Part shown: positions 1 to 5,171 of the stretch, in pieces
Layout of the letters: the number at the start of each line of letters is the position of its first letter
Numbering within the stretch: position 1 is the stretch's first letter
Position numbers and translations under genes: made by a program
The notes under the pieces: generated by a model
Seen by the model: only the letters and a program-made list of their open reading frames with translations
What the model was told of the DNA's origin: nothing
Databases searched by the model: none
From: Spirochaeta sp.
Lineage (GTDB): Bacteria; Spirochaetota; Spirochaetia; Spirochaetales_E; Spirochaetaceae_B
Direction: 5' to 3'
Assembly: GCA_030590585.1 (NCBI GenBank)
Contig: JAUUYD010000210.1
Coordinates: 1-5,284 of the forward strand
DNA: 5,284 bases

Positions 1-347
1 CTGATTTCTCGGAAACCATGTTTGCTCTGGTTCGTCTCTATGGCGGGACTTATGAAACCGGAAATCAATATCCCCCCTGGGAACCGATGAGTTCTTCGGA
101 TGTTCTGGACCGTGGAAAAAGAATCTGGAAGGAGCTTTTTGGATCCGAGCCCGAGGTGGAAGTCACCCATGCCGGTCTTGAATGCGGAGCTATCGGATCG
201 AAATTCCCCGGGTTGGATATGATTTCTTTCGGGCCCACAATTCTTCAGCCCCATTCACCGGATGAGAGGATGTTTATTCCCTCAGTGGGCCGGGTGAGAA
301 CTTTTTTCAGAGAACTGCTGAAAAGCTACATGAGTATAAAGCTGTAA
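1..347 (+). CDS. pepD: Aminoacyl-histidine (cytosol non-specific) dipeptidase, C-terminal part only
   Basis: This is the last 115 or so codons of an M20-family metallodipeptidase of the PepD type; the gene begins before the window. The frame is open from the left edge (first complete codon at position 3) and ends at TAA 345-347, so the ATG at 18 is internal and not a start. The family cleaves Xaa-His and other unblocked dipeptides in the cytoplasm and uses two metal ions. Visible family signatures are HAGLECG, followed by FPGLDMISFGPTI and then PHSPDERM. The His of the PHSPDE segment corresponds to a zinc ligand in characterised PepD proteins. The final stretch, VGRVRTFFRELLKSY, is the usual C-terminal helix. 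E. coli PepD is about 485 residues, so roughly three quarters of the protein lies outside the window. A large inverted repeat starts at the stop codon and may end this transcript. Family assignment is confident. Confidence 0.93.
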   Translation, partial: DFSETMFALVRLYGGTYETGNQYPPWEPMSSSDVLDRGKRIWKELFGSEPEVEVTHAGLECGAIGSKFPGLDMISFGPTILQPHSPDERMFIPSVGRVRTFFRELLKSYMSIKL

Positions 348-478
348 TTCGAAAGACCGTGAATGGGCTTGCCTTGAGCACCGAGAGAAGCCTTCCCGTC
401 CTAGCGGTTCCTTCGGAATCCGACGGACTTCGGGGGCTTATCTCGGTGTTAAATACTGGCTTTTTTGGTCTTTCGGAT
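347..478. repeat. Large nested inverted repeat (long imperfect palindrome) after pepD
   Basis: Several nested pairs of arms share one centre. The outer arms are 350-358 (CGAAAGACC) and 467-475 (GGTCTTTCG), 9 bp perfect, extendable to 347-358/467-478 with one G-T pair. The middle arms are 379-392 and 435-448, 13 of 14 paired. An inner stem around 404-422 has arms CGGTTCC and GGAATCCG with one bulged T and a 3-nt loop. The element would fold into a single hairpin of about 130 nt on either strand. A run of six T (461-466) lies inside the outer arms, so this is not a textbook intrinsic terminator, although it may end pepD transcription. It could also be a small non-autonomous palindromic repeat. 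I saw no clear target-site duplication. Confidence 0.6.
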
Positions 479-498
479 CTCGCTGACGTACAGAGTTT

Positions 499-515
499 TT
501 CAGCAATTCGCTGAA
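499..515. repeat. Short hairpin in the pepD-DUF2784 gap
   Basis: Arms TTCAGC (499-504) and GCTGAA (510-515) flank the 5-nt loop AATTC. The hairpin lies between convergent genes, but no clear T-run follows it on either strand, so a terminator role is doubtful. The rest of 516-578 shows nothing I can name. The gene-free stretch 348-578 therefore holds this hairpin, the larger palindrome before it, and no credible coding region. Confidence 0.35.
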
Positions 516-578
516 GTTTGACTTTTGGATGTTAGGTTGCATCACTTTTTTATAGCGGCAAAGGAATGCAAATACTCA

Positions 579-1010
579 TTACAGATTAGGTTCGGGTTTT
601 TCCGGTTTCCGCTTATCAGGTTTTACCAGGAAAAGTGCGGCCAGGACGAAAAGCCCAAAACCCACATACATTGCCGTGAATCCCCAATCCGGCAGCTCCA
701 CGAAGATGATATCTCTGATCAGCCGTCCGATAAAAGAGATATCATTTTCATAATCCTGTCCGGCTCTCTCTCTCAGCCTCCACTCCCAGGATGTCAGGGG
801 GCACCAGACACCTGCCAGGGATTCGGCGGCTACAAGGAGAACGGCTGCTGTATGAATGTACCGGAAGATACGGTTACGAACCCAATGCCATTTCAATATA
901 CCTCCGGTGAGGATAAGGATGGTACCGCCGACGGTGAAGCTGACATAGCAGAGGTGGAGAAATACCATGATATCTGCAGCCAGCGAGTATAGGTTCATGG
1001 CCTTTATCAT
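579..1010 (-). CDS. DUF2784-family small integral membrane protein
   Basis: This 143-residue protein is mostly hydrophobic and matches the DUF2784 family, whose function is unknown. The family hallmark is present: the second membrane segment ends in CPLTSWEWRLRERAG, matching the typical pattern CPLTxxExxLRxxAG. The N-terminus (LYSLAADIMVFLHLCYVSF, then a Gly-rich segment) matches the usual first helix, which carries a conserved His. Membrane segments fall roughly at residues 9-36, 50-70 and 110-132, with a weaker amphipathic stretch near 92-107. The tail is Lys/Pro-rich and probably cytoplasmic. ATG at 1010 gives the longest form. ATG at 998 (residue 5) fits the family's usual N-terminus better, but AAAGG sits only 2 nt before it, so the start is undecided. 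The gene converges on pepD and diverges from the antitoxin gene, so it is probably monocistronic. The opposite-strand ORF at 525-992 is its shadow. Confidence 0.85.
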   Translation of the reverse strand: MIKAMNLYSLAADIMVFLHLCYVSFTVGGTILILTGGILKWHWVRNRIFRYIHTAAVLLVAAESLAGVWCPLTSWEWRLRERAGQDYENDISFIGRLIRDIIFVELPDWGFTAMYVGFGLFVLAALFLVKPDKRKPEKPEPNL

Positions 1011-1070
1011 AGTGGATAATCAGCAGCCGTTCAAAATCTACAGATCAATAAAGAGCTTGATAACAGCGCC

Positions 1071-1343
1071 GTGATGGAAATTGAGAATGGGGTAAGGCTG
1101 ATATTTATCACGCGTACACATATACTGTGTAAAGAGGTTTGTAATGAAAAACTATTAAAAACAGGGCGTGAATATGCCAGCCGGCATAATATCTCCTTCA
1201 ATGTGATGGTAAGACGGCTTATCGAACAAACAGTAAATCCATCCAGGGATAAATTGCTGGATGATTCATTCCTGCTTATGGATACATTGGCTGTAAGCTC
1301 AGAGGGCGAATCCTGGACAAGAGAAGATCTTCATCGTGTCTAA
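1071..1343 (+). CDS. DUF6364-like (ribbon-helix-helix) antitoxin of a PIN toxin locus; N-terminus uncertain
   Basis: The frame encodes 90 residues, and the part from about residue 26 resembles DUF6364-type antitoxins. A segment NEKLLKTGREYASRHNISF is followed by helix VMVRRLIEQTV. The C-terminus has the family pattern of a Leu-Met-Asp motif, then small residues, then SWTREDLHRV, which would contact the toxin. Such antitoxins bind the promoter as dimers through an N-terminal strand and helices, and mask the PIN active site. The last codons overlap the toxin start (GTG 1336) by 8 bp, the usual tight coupling. The N-terminus is odd. No start codon lies in frame between the ATGs at 1071/1074 and the conserved part, and those ATGs lack a ribosome site. 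A good site (AAAGAGG 1131-1137) with ATG 1144 is out of frame and stops after four codons. The partner toxin is broken, so this gene may be an orphan or decaying. Confidence 0.65.
   Translation: MMEIENGVRLIFITRTHILCKEVCNEKLLKTGREYASRHNISFNVMVRRLIEQTVNPSRDKLLDDSFLLMDTLAVSSEGESWTREDLHRV
1098..1126 (+). promoter_or_regulatory. Possible sigma-70 promoter inside the annotated antitoxin 5' end
   Basis: CTGATA (1098-1103) and TATACT (1121-1126) are separated by 17 bp, matching the sigma-70 consensus at 4 of 6 and 5 of 6 positions. The motif lies inside the long reading of the antitoxin frame. If real, it suggests the original antitoxin started downstream, near the AAAGAGG at 1131-1137. This was found by eye only and many such matches arise by chance. 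Confidence 0.25.
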
Positions 1344-1775
1344 TTTTTTTATTCCCAAGCGAAATGAGCGGAGTGAACAAGTTCATTCTGACGGGATCGT
1401 TCCTCGGCTCCCGCCTCCGGTACGACCCTTGATCCGAATAAGCGCAGGGAAAGCATGGTGTAATACCCCGCGGCTCTGCCGCGGAAAGGAGTCGCCAAGG
1501 GCGACTCTGGGTCCAGGGCTCTGCCCTGGGGTATGATACCATTCATTCATAATTTTCAAAATATGGAATTGGTGAATATTGACCTGGAATTGATTGAGCA
1601 GGCTATTGATATAAGTATTCTTTCGAAAATATCCTTCTGGGATTCATTAATAATTGCAGCAGCTGAAAAATCCAACTGTGAGTATGTTGTTTCTGAGAAT
1701 TTGAATACCGGTCAATTATACAGGGGCATAAAATTGATTAATCCTTTTAATGAAAGGCGTAGTGCATCAGGCTAA
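1336..1775 (+). pseudogene. PIN-domain toxin (VapC-like), broken: middle replaced by a palindromic element
   Basis: Two pieces of one toxin gene flank a palindromic element. The first piece is GTG 1336 with codons reading MSNFFI, the usual opening of PIN toxins just before their first catalytic Asp; it overlaps the antitoxin end by 8 bp. The second piece, in another frame from about 1545 to the stop at 1773-1775, is a PIN C-terminal half. It contains the helix with FWDSLIIAAAEKSNCEYVVSE, then LNTGQ and the closing INPF. PIN toxins are metal-dependent RNases of about 130-140 residues that use a cluster of acidic residues. Here the segment with the first Asp and the central Glu is absent, about 55-65 codons, and the usual Asp of the SEDLN motif is Asn (SENLN). 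The first frame runs through the element to a stop at 1534-1536. An active RNase is very unlikely. Identification rests on recognised motifs, not on an alignment. Confidence 0.8.
1352..1544. repeat. Palindromic multi-hairpin element inserted in the PIN toxin gene (approximate ends)
   Basis: The right half is a cloverleaf-like array. Outer arms 1457-1469 and 1528-1540 pair at 11 of 13 positions. Between them are three perfect hairpins in a row: 1468-1474/1478-1484 (CCGCGGC, loop TCT), 1489-1496/1500-1507 (GAGTCGCC, loop AAG) and 1513-1519/1523-1529 (CCAGGGC, loop TCT). The first and third share the core GGCTCTGCC but have different outer pairs, so base pairing rather than sequence is preserved. 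The left half (1352-1456) is GC-rich, with a weaker stem between about 1393-1400 and 1423-1429. No transposase is encoded. The layout resembles REP/MITE-type repeats that depend on a helper enzyme elsewhere. Both ends are inferred from where the PIN reading frames stop making sense. Confidence 0.7.
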
Positions 1776-1839
1776 TTAATGCCTATAGCCCTGGAATGCT
1801 CCCACTCCCGTCTTCAATGTTGTATACTGGGGTCGGAAA

Positions 1840-2241
1840 ATGAAACATAGTGAAGATCGATTACAAAAAATAAAAAGATCACTTGAAAACGAGGAATTGA
1901 TAGAACTCGCTATTGTTTACGGATCAACAGCGAGGGGGGATTATCGATCTGATAGCGACGCAGATATTGCTGTCGCCGGTAAGGAACTGATCCCTGTCTC
2001 CAGGCTTGCTGAAATCGCCGCACGGGTTGAAATGAAAACCGGTATTTCAGTAGATATCATCGATCTTCGTTCCTCTGAAGGATTGATTCTCTACGAATCC
2101 GTATGCGGGATTCCCCTTATCGACAATCCTGATATGCGGACTGCATTCACGATTAAGGCCCTTGATTTCAAGGAGGATTTTCTTCCCCAGCTCAATGCTC
2201 TCAGGCTGGAGCGTGCCAGGAGATTTGTTCGTGAATCCTGA
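1840..2241 (+). CDS. mntA: MntA-type minimal nucleotidyltransferase antitoxin
   Basis: This 133-residue protein carries the minimal nucleotidyltransferase fold of MntA antitoxins. The signature GS-X10-DXD is intact: Gly28-Ser29, ten residues, then Asp40 and Asp42, inside the segment YGSTARGDYRSDSDADIAV. A later acidic strand, VDIIDL (Asp72 and Asp75), supplies the third metal-binding carboxylate. In the Shewanella oneidensis MntA-HepT system the antitoxin transfers AMP units onto a tyrosine of the HEPN toxin and so disables it; I infer the same here from the motif and the neighbour. The start is ATG 1840, with a weak GGGG (1829-1832) 7 nt before it. A C-rich leader precedes it, with TATACT at 1823-1828, which is close for a -10 box. 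Its 3' end overlaps hepT by 11 bp, so the two are made from one transcript. All key residues are present, so it should be active. Confidence 0.92.
   Translation: MKHSEDRLQKIKRSLENEELIELAIVYGSTARGDYRSDSDADIAVAGKELIPVSRLAEIAARVEMKTGISVDIIDLRSSEGLILYESVCGIPLIDNPDMRTAFTIKALDFKEDFLPQLNALRLERARRFVRES
2218..2222 (+). promoter_or_regulatory. Ribosome binding site fixing the hepT start
   Basis: AGGAG lies inside the end of mntA, 8 nt before GTG 2231, and supports that start over the longer open frame from ATG 2162, which would overlap mntA by 80 bp. A TTG at 2225 is in frame but too close to the site. Confidence 0.65.
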
Positions 2242-2662
2242 TCTTATTCTCGCGAAGCTGGAATCCCTGGAACGCTGTATACGACGAATTGAAGGGAAGG
2301 CGCCAGCCACACTCAGGGATCTTGAAAATGATCCTGATATTCAGGACATCATTGTTCTCAACCTCGAGCGGGCTGTTCAGCAATGTGTCGATCTCGGACT
2401 CCATATTCTTTCTGCCAGCGGTGAGCGATCACCCCTCAGTATGGCTCAGACCTTTGAGAAGCTCGCAAATGTCGGATTCATAACTAAAACCCTGGCTCAC
2501 CGCCTGGCCCTTGCTGTGGGTTTTAGAAATATCGCTGTTCATGAGTACGAATCATTAAGCTGGCCGATAGTTTTTTCCATTGTACAAAAGGGGATGGCGG
2601 ACTTCAGGTTATTTGCAGCAGCTGTATTGACAGCTGTCGAATCGAACGAAACTGAGAATTAA
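2231..2662 (+). CDS. hepT: HepT-type HEPN-domain RNase toxin
   Basis: Starting at GTG 2231 the product is 143 residues, close to known HepT proteins (about 130-140). It is all-helical and bears the HEPN RNase motif in the form R-X4-H-X-Y: Arg99, His104 and Tyr106 in FRNIAVHEY. Arg and His are the catalytic pair of HEPN RNases. The Tyr two residues after the His matches the residue that MntA AMPylates in the Shewanella pair. The N-terminal part shows the family layout: a first helix with SLERCIRRIE, then DPDIQDIIVLNLERAVQQCVDLGLHI, the conserved helix packing against the active site. HEPN toxins cleave RNA (tRNA in the studied case) as dimers. The gene overlaps mntA by 11 bp, so synthesis is probably translationally coupled with the antitoxin first. 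No intrinsic terminator is seen in the 121 bp before ExoI. All motifs are intact, so this looks like a live toxin-antitoxin pair. Confidence 0.92.
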   Translation: MNPDLILAKLESLERCIRRIEGKAPATLRDLENDPDIQDIIVLNLERAVQQCVDLGLHILSASGERSPLSMAQTFEKLANVGFITKTLAHRLALAVGFRNIAVHEYESLSWPIVFSIVQKGMADFRLFAAAVLTAVESNETEN

Positions 2663-2741
2663 GAATGGTGAGATGCAAAAGAAATCTGTCGGATGACAAA
2701 GTCACCGCTGGATCCAAATGGGCTTTTTCCACACTCAGCGA

Positions 2742-2783
2742 ATACCCCCTACCCCCGCTTCACACACCGGGGTATCATTCCCC
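2742..2783. promoter_or_regulatory. C-rich leader with inverted repeats before the exodeoxyribonuclease I gene
   Basis: ATACCCC (2742-2748) and GGGGTAT (2769-2775) are a perfect 7-bp inverted repeat. The same GGGG (2769-2772) can instead pair with CCCC (2780-2783) directly before the ATG at 2784. TATCAT (2773-2778) resembles a -10 box but would put transcription start at or next to the ATG, and I see no good -35. There is no usual Shine-Dalgarno sequence; the two alternative stems could affect translation initiation. The role is unproven. Confidence 0.3.
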
Positions 2784-4256
2784 ATGACTTTGCTCTGGTA
2801 CGACCTGGAAACCTTCGGCCGCAATCCCCGATTCGACCGCATCTCCCAATTTGCCGCCGTCAGGACGGATGACAAGTTTCAGGTTCTTGAAGAGCCTGTG
2901 GTTCTTTACGGGAAACTCAGCCCCGATTATCTGCCGGACCCTCTGGCCTGCCTGATTACGGGTATCACCCCTCAGGAAGCCAATGAAAAGGGCCTGAATG
3001 AAGCCGAGCTTATCAGGGCCATCGATACCCATCTCTCCCGGCCGGGAACCTGCGCACTGGGCTACAACACAATCGCCTTTGATGATGAGTTTATACGCAA
3101 CCTTTATTATCGGAATTTTCATGACCCCTACCGCCGTGAGTGGGCTGATAGAAACTCCCGCTGGGATATTCTTGATCTGGCTCGGGCCGCCCGGGATCTC
3201 CGGCCCGAAGGAATAGTCTGGCCGGTGAGCGATGAAGGCAAGCCTTCGGTAAAGTTAGAACTCCTCACAAAGGCCAACGGCCTGTCTCACAACCACGCCC
3301 ATGATGCCCTTTCCGACGTGTACGCCACCATTGCCCTGGCAAAGCTCATCCGTGAGAAACAGCCGAAGCTCTTCGAATGGGCGTTTTCCCACCGGACCAA
3401 GGATAAGGCCCGCACCCTGATCGATCTGGCCGAACGGACCCCGATTGTTCACACCGCATCAGGCTATTACAGCGAAAAAGGAAACACCACTTTAGTCTGC
3501 CCCCTGGTAACCGACCCCGAGCGGCGTAATGTGATTCATTCTTTTGATCTGCGCTTCGATCCCGAACCGCTGCTCACCCTGCCGGCCGACGAAATTCGCA
3601 GGCGCCTTTTTACCCCTAAGGCAGAGTTGGAAGCCGAGGGCCTGGACAGGATTCCCCTGAAGGGTATCGCCATCAACAAGTCTCCGTTCCTGGCACCCCG
3701 GAATGTTCTCAGCGATGAGGCGGCTGAACGCCTTGGAATCGATATACCGACAGCGATGAAACATTGGGAATCTCTTCGCCGGGATACGGGACTGGTAGCC
3801 AAGCTGCGGGAGGTATTTTCCGAGAAGCATGATTGGGGCAATGTGGATGACCCCGATCTCCAGATATACGAGCGGTTTTTTCCCGATGAAGACAAGAAGA
3901 TTCTGGAGGTCATCAGAAATACAAAACCCGAAGAACTGAATCATCTTCATATCAATGCCAAAGACCCGCGGCTGCCTGAGATGCTCCGCCGTTATATAGG
4001 CCGTAATTATCCCGAGCTGCTGGACGAAGAGGGTAAGCGGCGTTGGAAGAGCTTCTGTGCCTCCCGTATTCTTTTTCCGCCAATTCCCGATGTATCGGAT
4101 CTGGGAGAATTCCGGAAGAGACTGACCTCCTGGCGGGAAAGCGAAGAACTTGAAGCCGAAAAGAAACCGATTATCAAGGCTCTGGAAGAGTATGGGGATT
4201 ACCTTGAGAAAGAGATTCTCACGGCTCCCGGGGATCCGCCAGTTTCAAACGAATGA
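2784..4256 (+). CDS. sbcB: Exodeoxyribonuclease I (3'-5' single-strand DNA exonuclease)
   Basis: This 490-residue homologue of E. coli exonuclease I (475 residues) aligns by eye over its full length. The enzyme degrades single-stranded DNA 3' to 5' in the cytoplasm and acts in recombination and mismatch repair. The DEDDh exonuclease domain is complete: Asp7 and Glu9 in YDLETFG, Asp100 in FDDE, and His173 and Asp178 in HDALSDVYAT. With a constant offset of 8 these correspond to E. coli Asp15, Glu17, Asp108, His181 and Asp186. Other conserved blocks are ITGITPQEA, the YRNF-DPY segment, SRWDILDL, LRPEGI-WP and LTKANGL. The SH3-like and helical C-terminal domains follow (GNTTLVCPL, INKSPFLAPRNVL, RYIGRNYPELL). 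I chose ATG 2784 because MTLLWYDLETFG begins where the family begins; the 22 extra residues from ATG 2718 overlap the leader repeats. The gene converges on the PAP2 gene. No damage is seen. Confidence 0.96.
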   Translation: MTLLWYDLETFGRNPRFDRISQFAAVRTDDKFQVLEEPVVLYGKLSPDYLPDPLACLITGITPQEANEKGLNEAELIRAIDTHLSRPGTCALGYNTIAFDDEFIRNLYYRNFHDPYRREWADRNSRWDILDLARAARDLRPEGIVWPVSDEGKPSVKLELLTKANGLSHNHAHDALSDVYATIALAKLIREKQPKLFEWAFSHRTKDKARTLIDLAERTPIVHTASGYYSEKGNTTLVCPLVTDPERRNVIHSFDLRFDPEPLLTLPADEIRRRLFTPKAELEAEGLDRIPLKGIAINKSPFLAPRNVLSDEAAERLGIDIPTAMKHWESLRRDTGLVAKLREVFSEKHDWGNVDDPDLQIYERFFPDEDKKILEVIRNTKPEELNHLHINAKDPRLPEMLRRYIGRNYPELLDEEGKRRWKSFCASRILFPPIPDVSDLGEFRKRLTSWRESEELEAEKKPIIKALEEYGDYLEKEILTAPGDPPVSNE

Positions 4257-4311
4257 ATAATTCGGGTATGAGCCAATAACCGCAGAATCCGACGATAAGG
4301 TAGCGCAGGGA
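4219..4311 (-). other. In-frame continuation of the PAP2 gene beyond its TAG
   Basis: Translation of the minus strand after TAG 4312-4314 gives 30 residues: SLRYLIVGFCGYWLIPELF, then IRLKLADPREP and TGA at 4219-4221. The segment is hydrophobic, begins with the Leu-Arg-Tyr often found at the start of the last helix in PAP2 proteins, and ends with a basic then polar tail. It fills the otherwise empty gap between the convergent genes and would overlap the ExoI 3' end by 38 bp. It is probably a detached remnant of the PAP2 C-terminus. Confidence 0.55.
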
Positions 4312-5160
4312 CTAAGTGACGGACAAGCCGAAGGACGGTCGGCCGACGTCGATAATGGTATAAAAAACAGCTGAAAGGCCCATCTGAATCCCGAATAAAA
4401 GAACCAGTCCTATCGGAGTCCTGAGCATGCGTTTCCAGCTTACACCCTTTGTTCTGTATAAGCCGGTTTTAGCTTCGAGAGCCATGCCGATTAGTATCCC
4501 TGACAGGGCCCCACCGGTGGCCAGAAGGCTTTTCGTCATGGGATAAATTGCCGGAACCAGAGCTTCGGTACCCAGGGCCGCTGCAGCCGGCAGCAGTGCC
4601 GGGATATAGAGACTCCAGGCTGGAAGACTCTTGTACTTTCGGATTATCGGGGCTTCGGCATAAACAAATATAACGAATACCAATCCTCCGAGAGCCCAAC
4701 CTGCCAGCACATCCTGGAGGAAATGCACTCCGAAGATCATTCTCGAGATTCCCATGATAAAGATGACCGCGATGATTAAAACCTTCACCCACTTTCTGCG
4801 TGATTCCCTGACGAAAAAGAGACCCATTACCATTCCGCCCTGGGCATGACCGCTGGGTATGCCGTAACTGGACTCAATGTGAGCCGATTGAATCCGGTAA
4901 GGGTCTACCAGGTAGGGCCGGGGCCGGGCCAGGGCTATTTTGAGAATCCCGTTCAACAAGGCACTGAACATAGCCAGCAGATAGAGTCGGCGTCCCATAC
5001 GGTCATTTATCGACCAGAATACAACAGGAAGCAGAACGGTGTAGCCGAGTTCCCCTCCAATCCAGTGCAGGGGTTCCAGAATGATATCCAGGGTATGTCC
5101 CCCGAAATTGTTCATGAATACCAGGAACTCCAGTCCCCAGCCGATTTCCCATCCTGACAT
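4312..5160 (-). CDS. PAP2-family membrane phosphatase, probably cut short by an in-frame TAG
   Basis: This 282-residue multi-pass membrane protein has all three phosphatase motifs of the PAP2 (type 2 phosphatidic acid phosphatase) superfamily: K-X6-RP at Lys74 to Pro82, PSGH at 102-105, and SR-X5-H-X3-D at 139-150. Catalytic His105, His146 and Asp150 are present, so it could dephosphorylate a lipid phosphate or pyrophosphate such as phosphatidic acid or undecaprenyl pyrophosphate; the substrate cannot be read from sequence. An N-terminal block with GGELGYTVLLPVVFWSINDR and about seven or eight hydrophobic segments fit the family. ATG 5160 has an excellent ribosome site. The frame ends at TAG 4312-4314. 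In the same frame a further 30 codons read LRYLIVGFCGYWLIPELFI and a short polar tail, ending at TGA 4219-4221. This looks like the normal last membrane segment of such proteins. The annotated end may therefore be a nonsense mutation, readthrough or a sequence error. Confidence 0.88.
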   Translation of the reverse strand: MSGWEIGWGLEFLVFMNNFGGHTLDIILEPLHWIGGELGYTVLLPVVFWSINDRMGRRLYLLAMFSALLNGILKIALARPRPYLVDPYRIQSAHIESSYGIPSGHAQGGMVMGLFFVRESRRKWVKVLIIAVIFIMGISRMIFGVHFLQDVLAGWALGGLVFVIFVYAEAPIIRKYKSLPAWSLYIPALLPAAAALGTEALVPAIYPMTKSLLATGGALSGILIGMALEAKTGLYRTKGVSWKRMLRTPIGLVLLFGIQMGLSAVFYTIIDVGRPSFGLSVT

Positions 5161-5162
5161 TT

Positions 5163-5171
5163 ATCACCTCC
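5163..5171 (-). promoter_or_regulatory. Strong Shine-Dalgarno site of the PAP2 gene
   Basis: On the minus strand GGAGGTGAT is a 9-nt match to the anti-Shine-Dalgarno end of 16S rRNA. Its GGAGG core lies 6 nt before ATG 5160, which fixes the PAP2 start. Confidence 0.8.

Noticed and set aside
525..992. 155-codon ORF on + opposite the DUF2784 gene
   Set aside because: Its translation has no family features and is rich in Cys/Pro. The minus strand in the same place encodes a clear DUF2784 membrane protein, so this is a shadow frame.
1457..1540. tRNA gene, because of the cloverleaf-like fold
   Set aside because: There is no T-loop GTTCRA, no anticodon-arm pattern and no 7-bp acceptor with a CCA context. 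All three loops are 3 nt.
1352..1544. CRISPR array
   Set aside because: The hairpins differ in sequence and there are no regularly spaced identical repeats with unique spacers.
1349..1546. Overlapping short ORFs on both strands across the palindromic element (1336-1536 +, 1276-1542 -, 1349-1546 -)
   Set aside because: They arise from GC-rich inverted repeats that lack stop codons; none resembles a protein family.
2162..2230. Longer hepT start at ATG 2162
   Set aside because: It would add 23 residues entirely inside mntA and unlike HepT. GTG 2231 has a ribosome site at proper spacing and gives the family length.
2718..2783. 22-residue N-terminal extension of exonuclease I from ATG 2718
   Set aside because: ExoI homology starts at ATG 2784. 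The extension translates a C-rich leader with inverted repeats and has no signal-peptide character.
3492..3950. Minus-strand ORFs inside the exonuclease I gene (also 2775-3122, 3255-3452 and 3536-3913)
   Set aside because: They are antisense shadows of a well-supported coding frame with no recognisable products.
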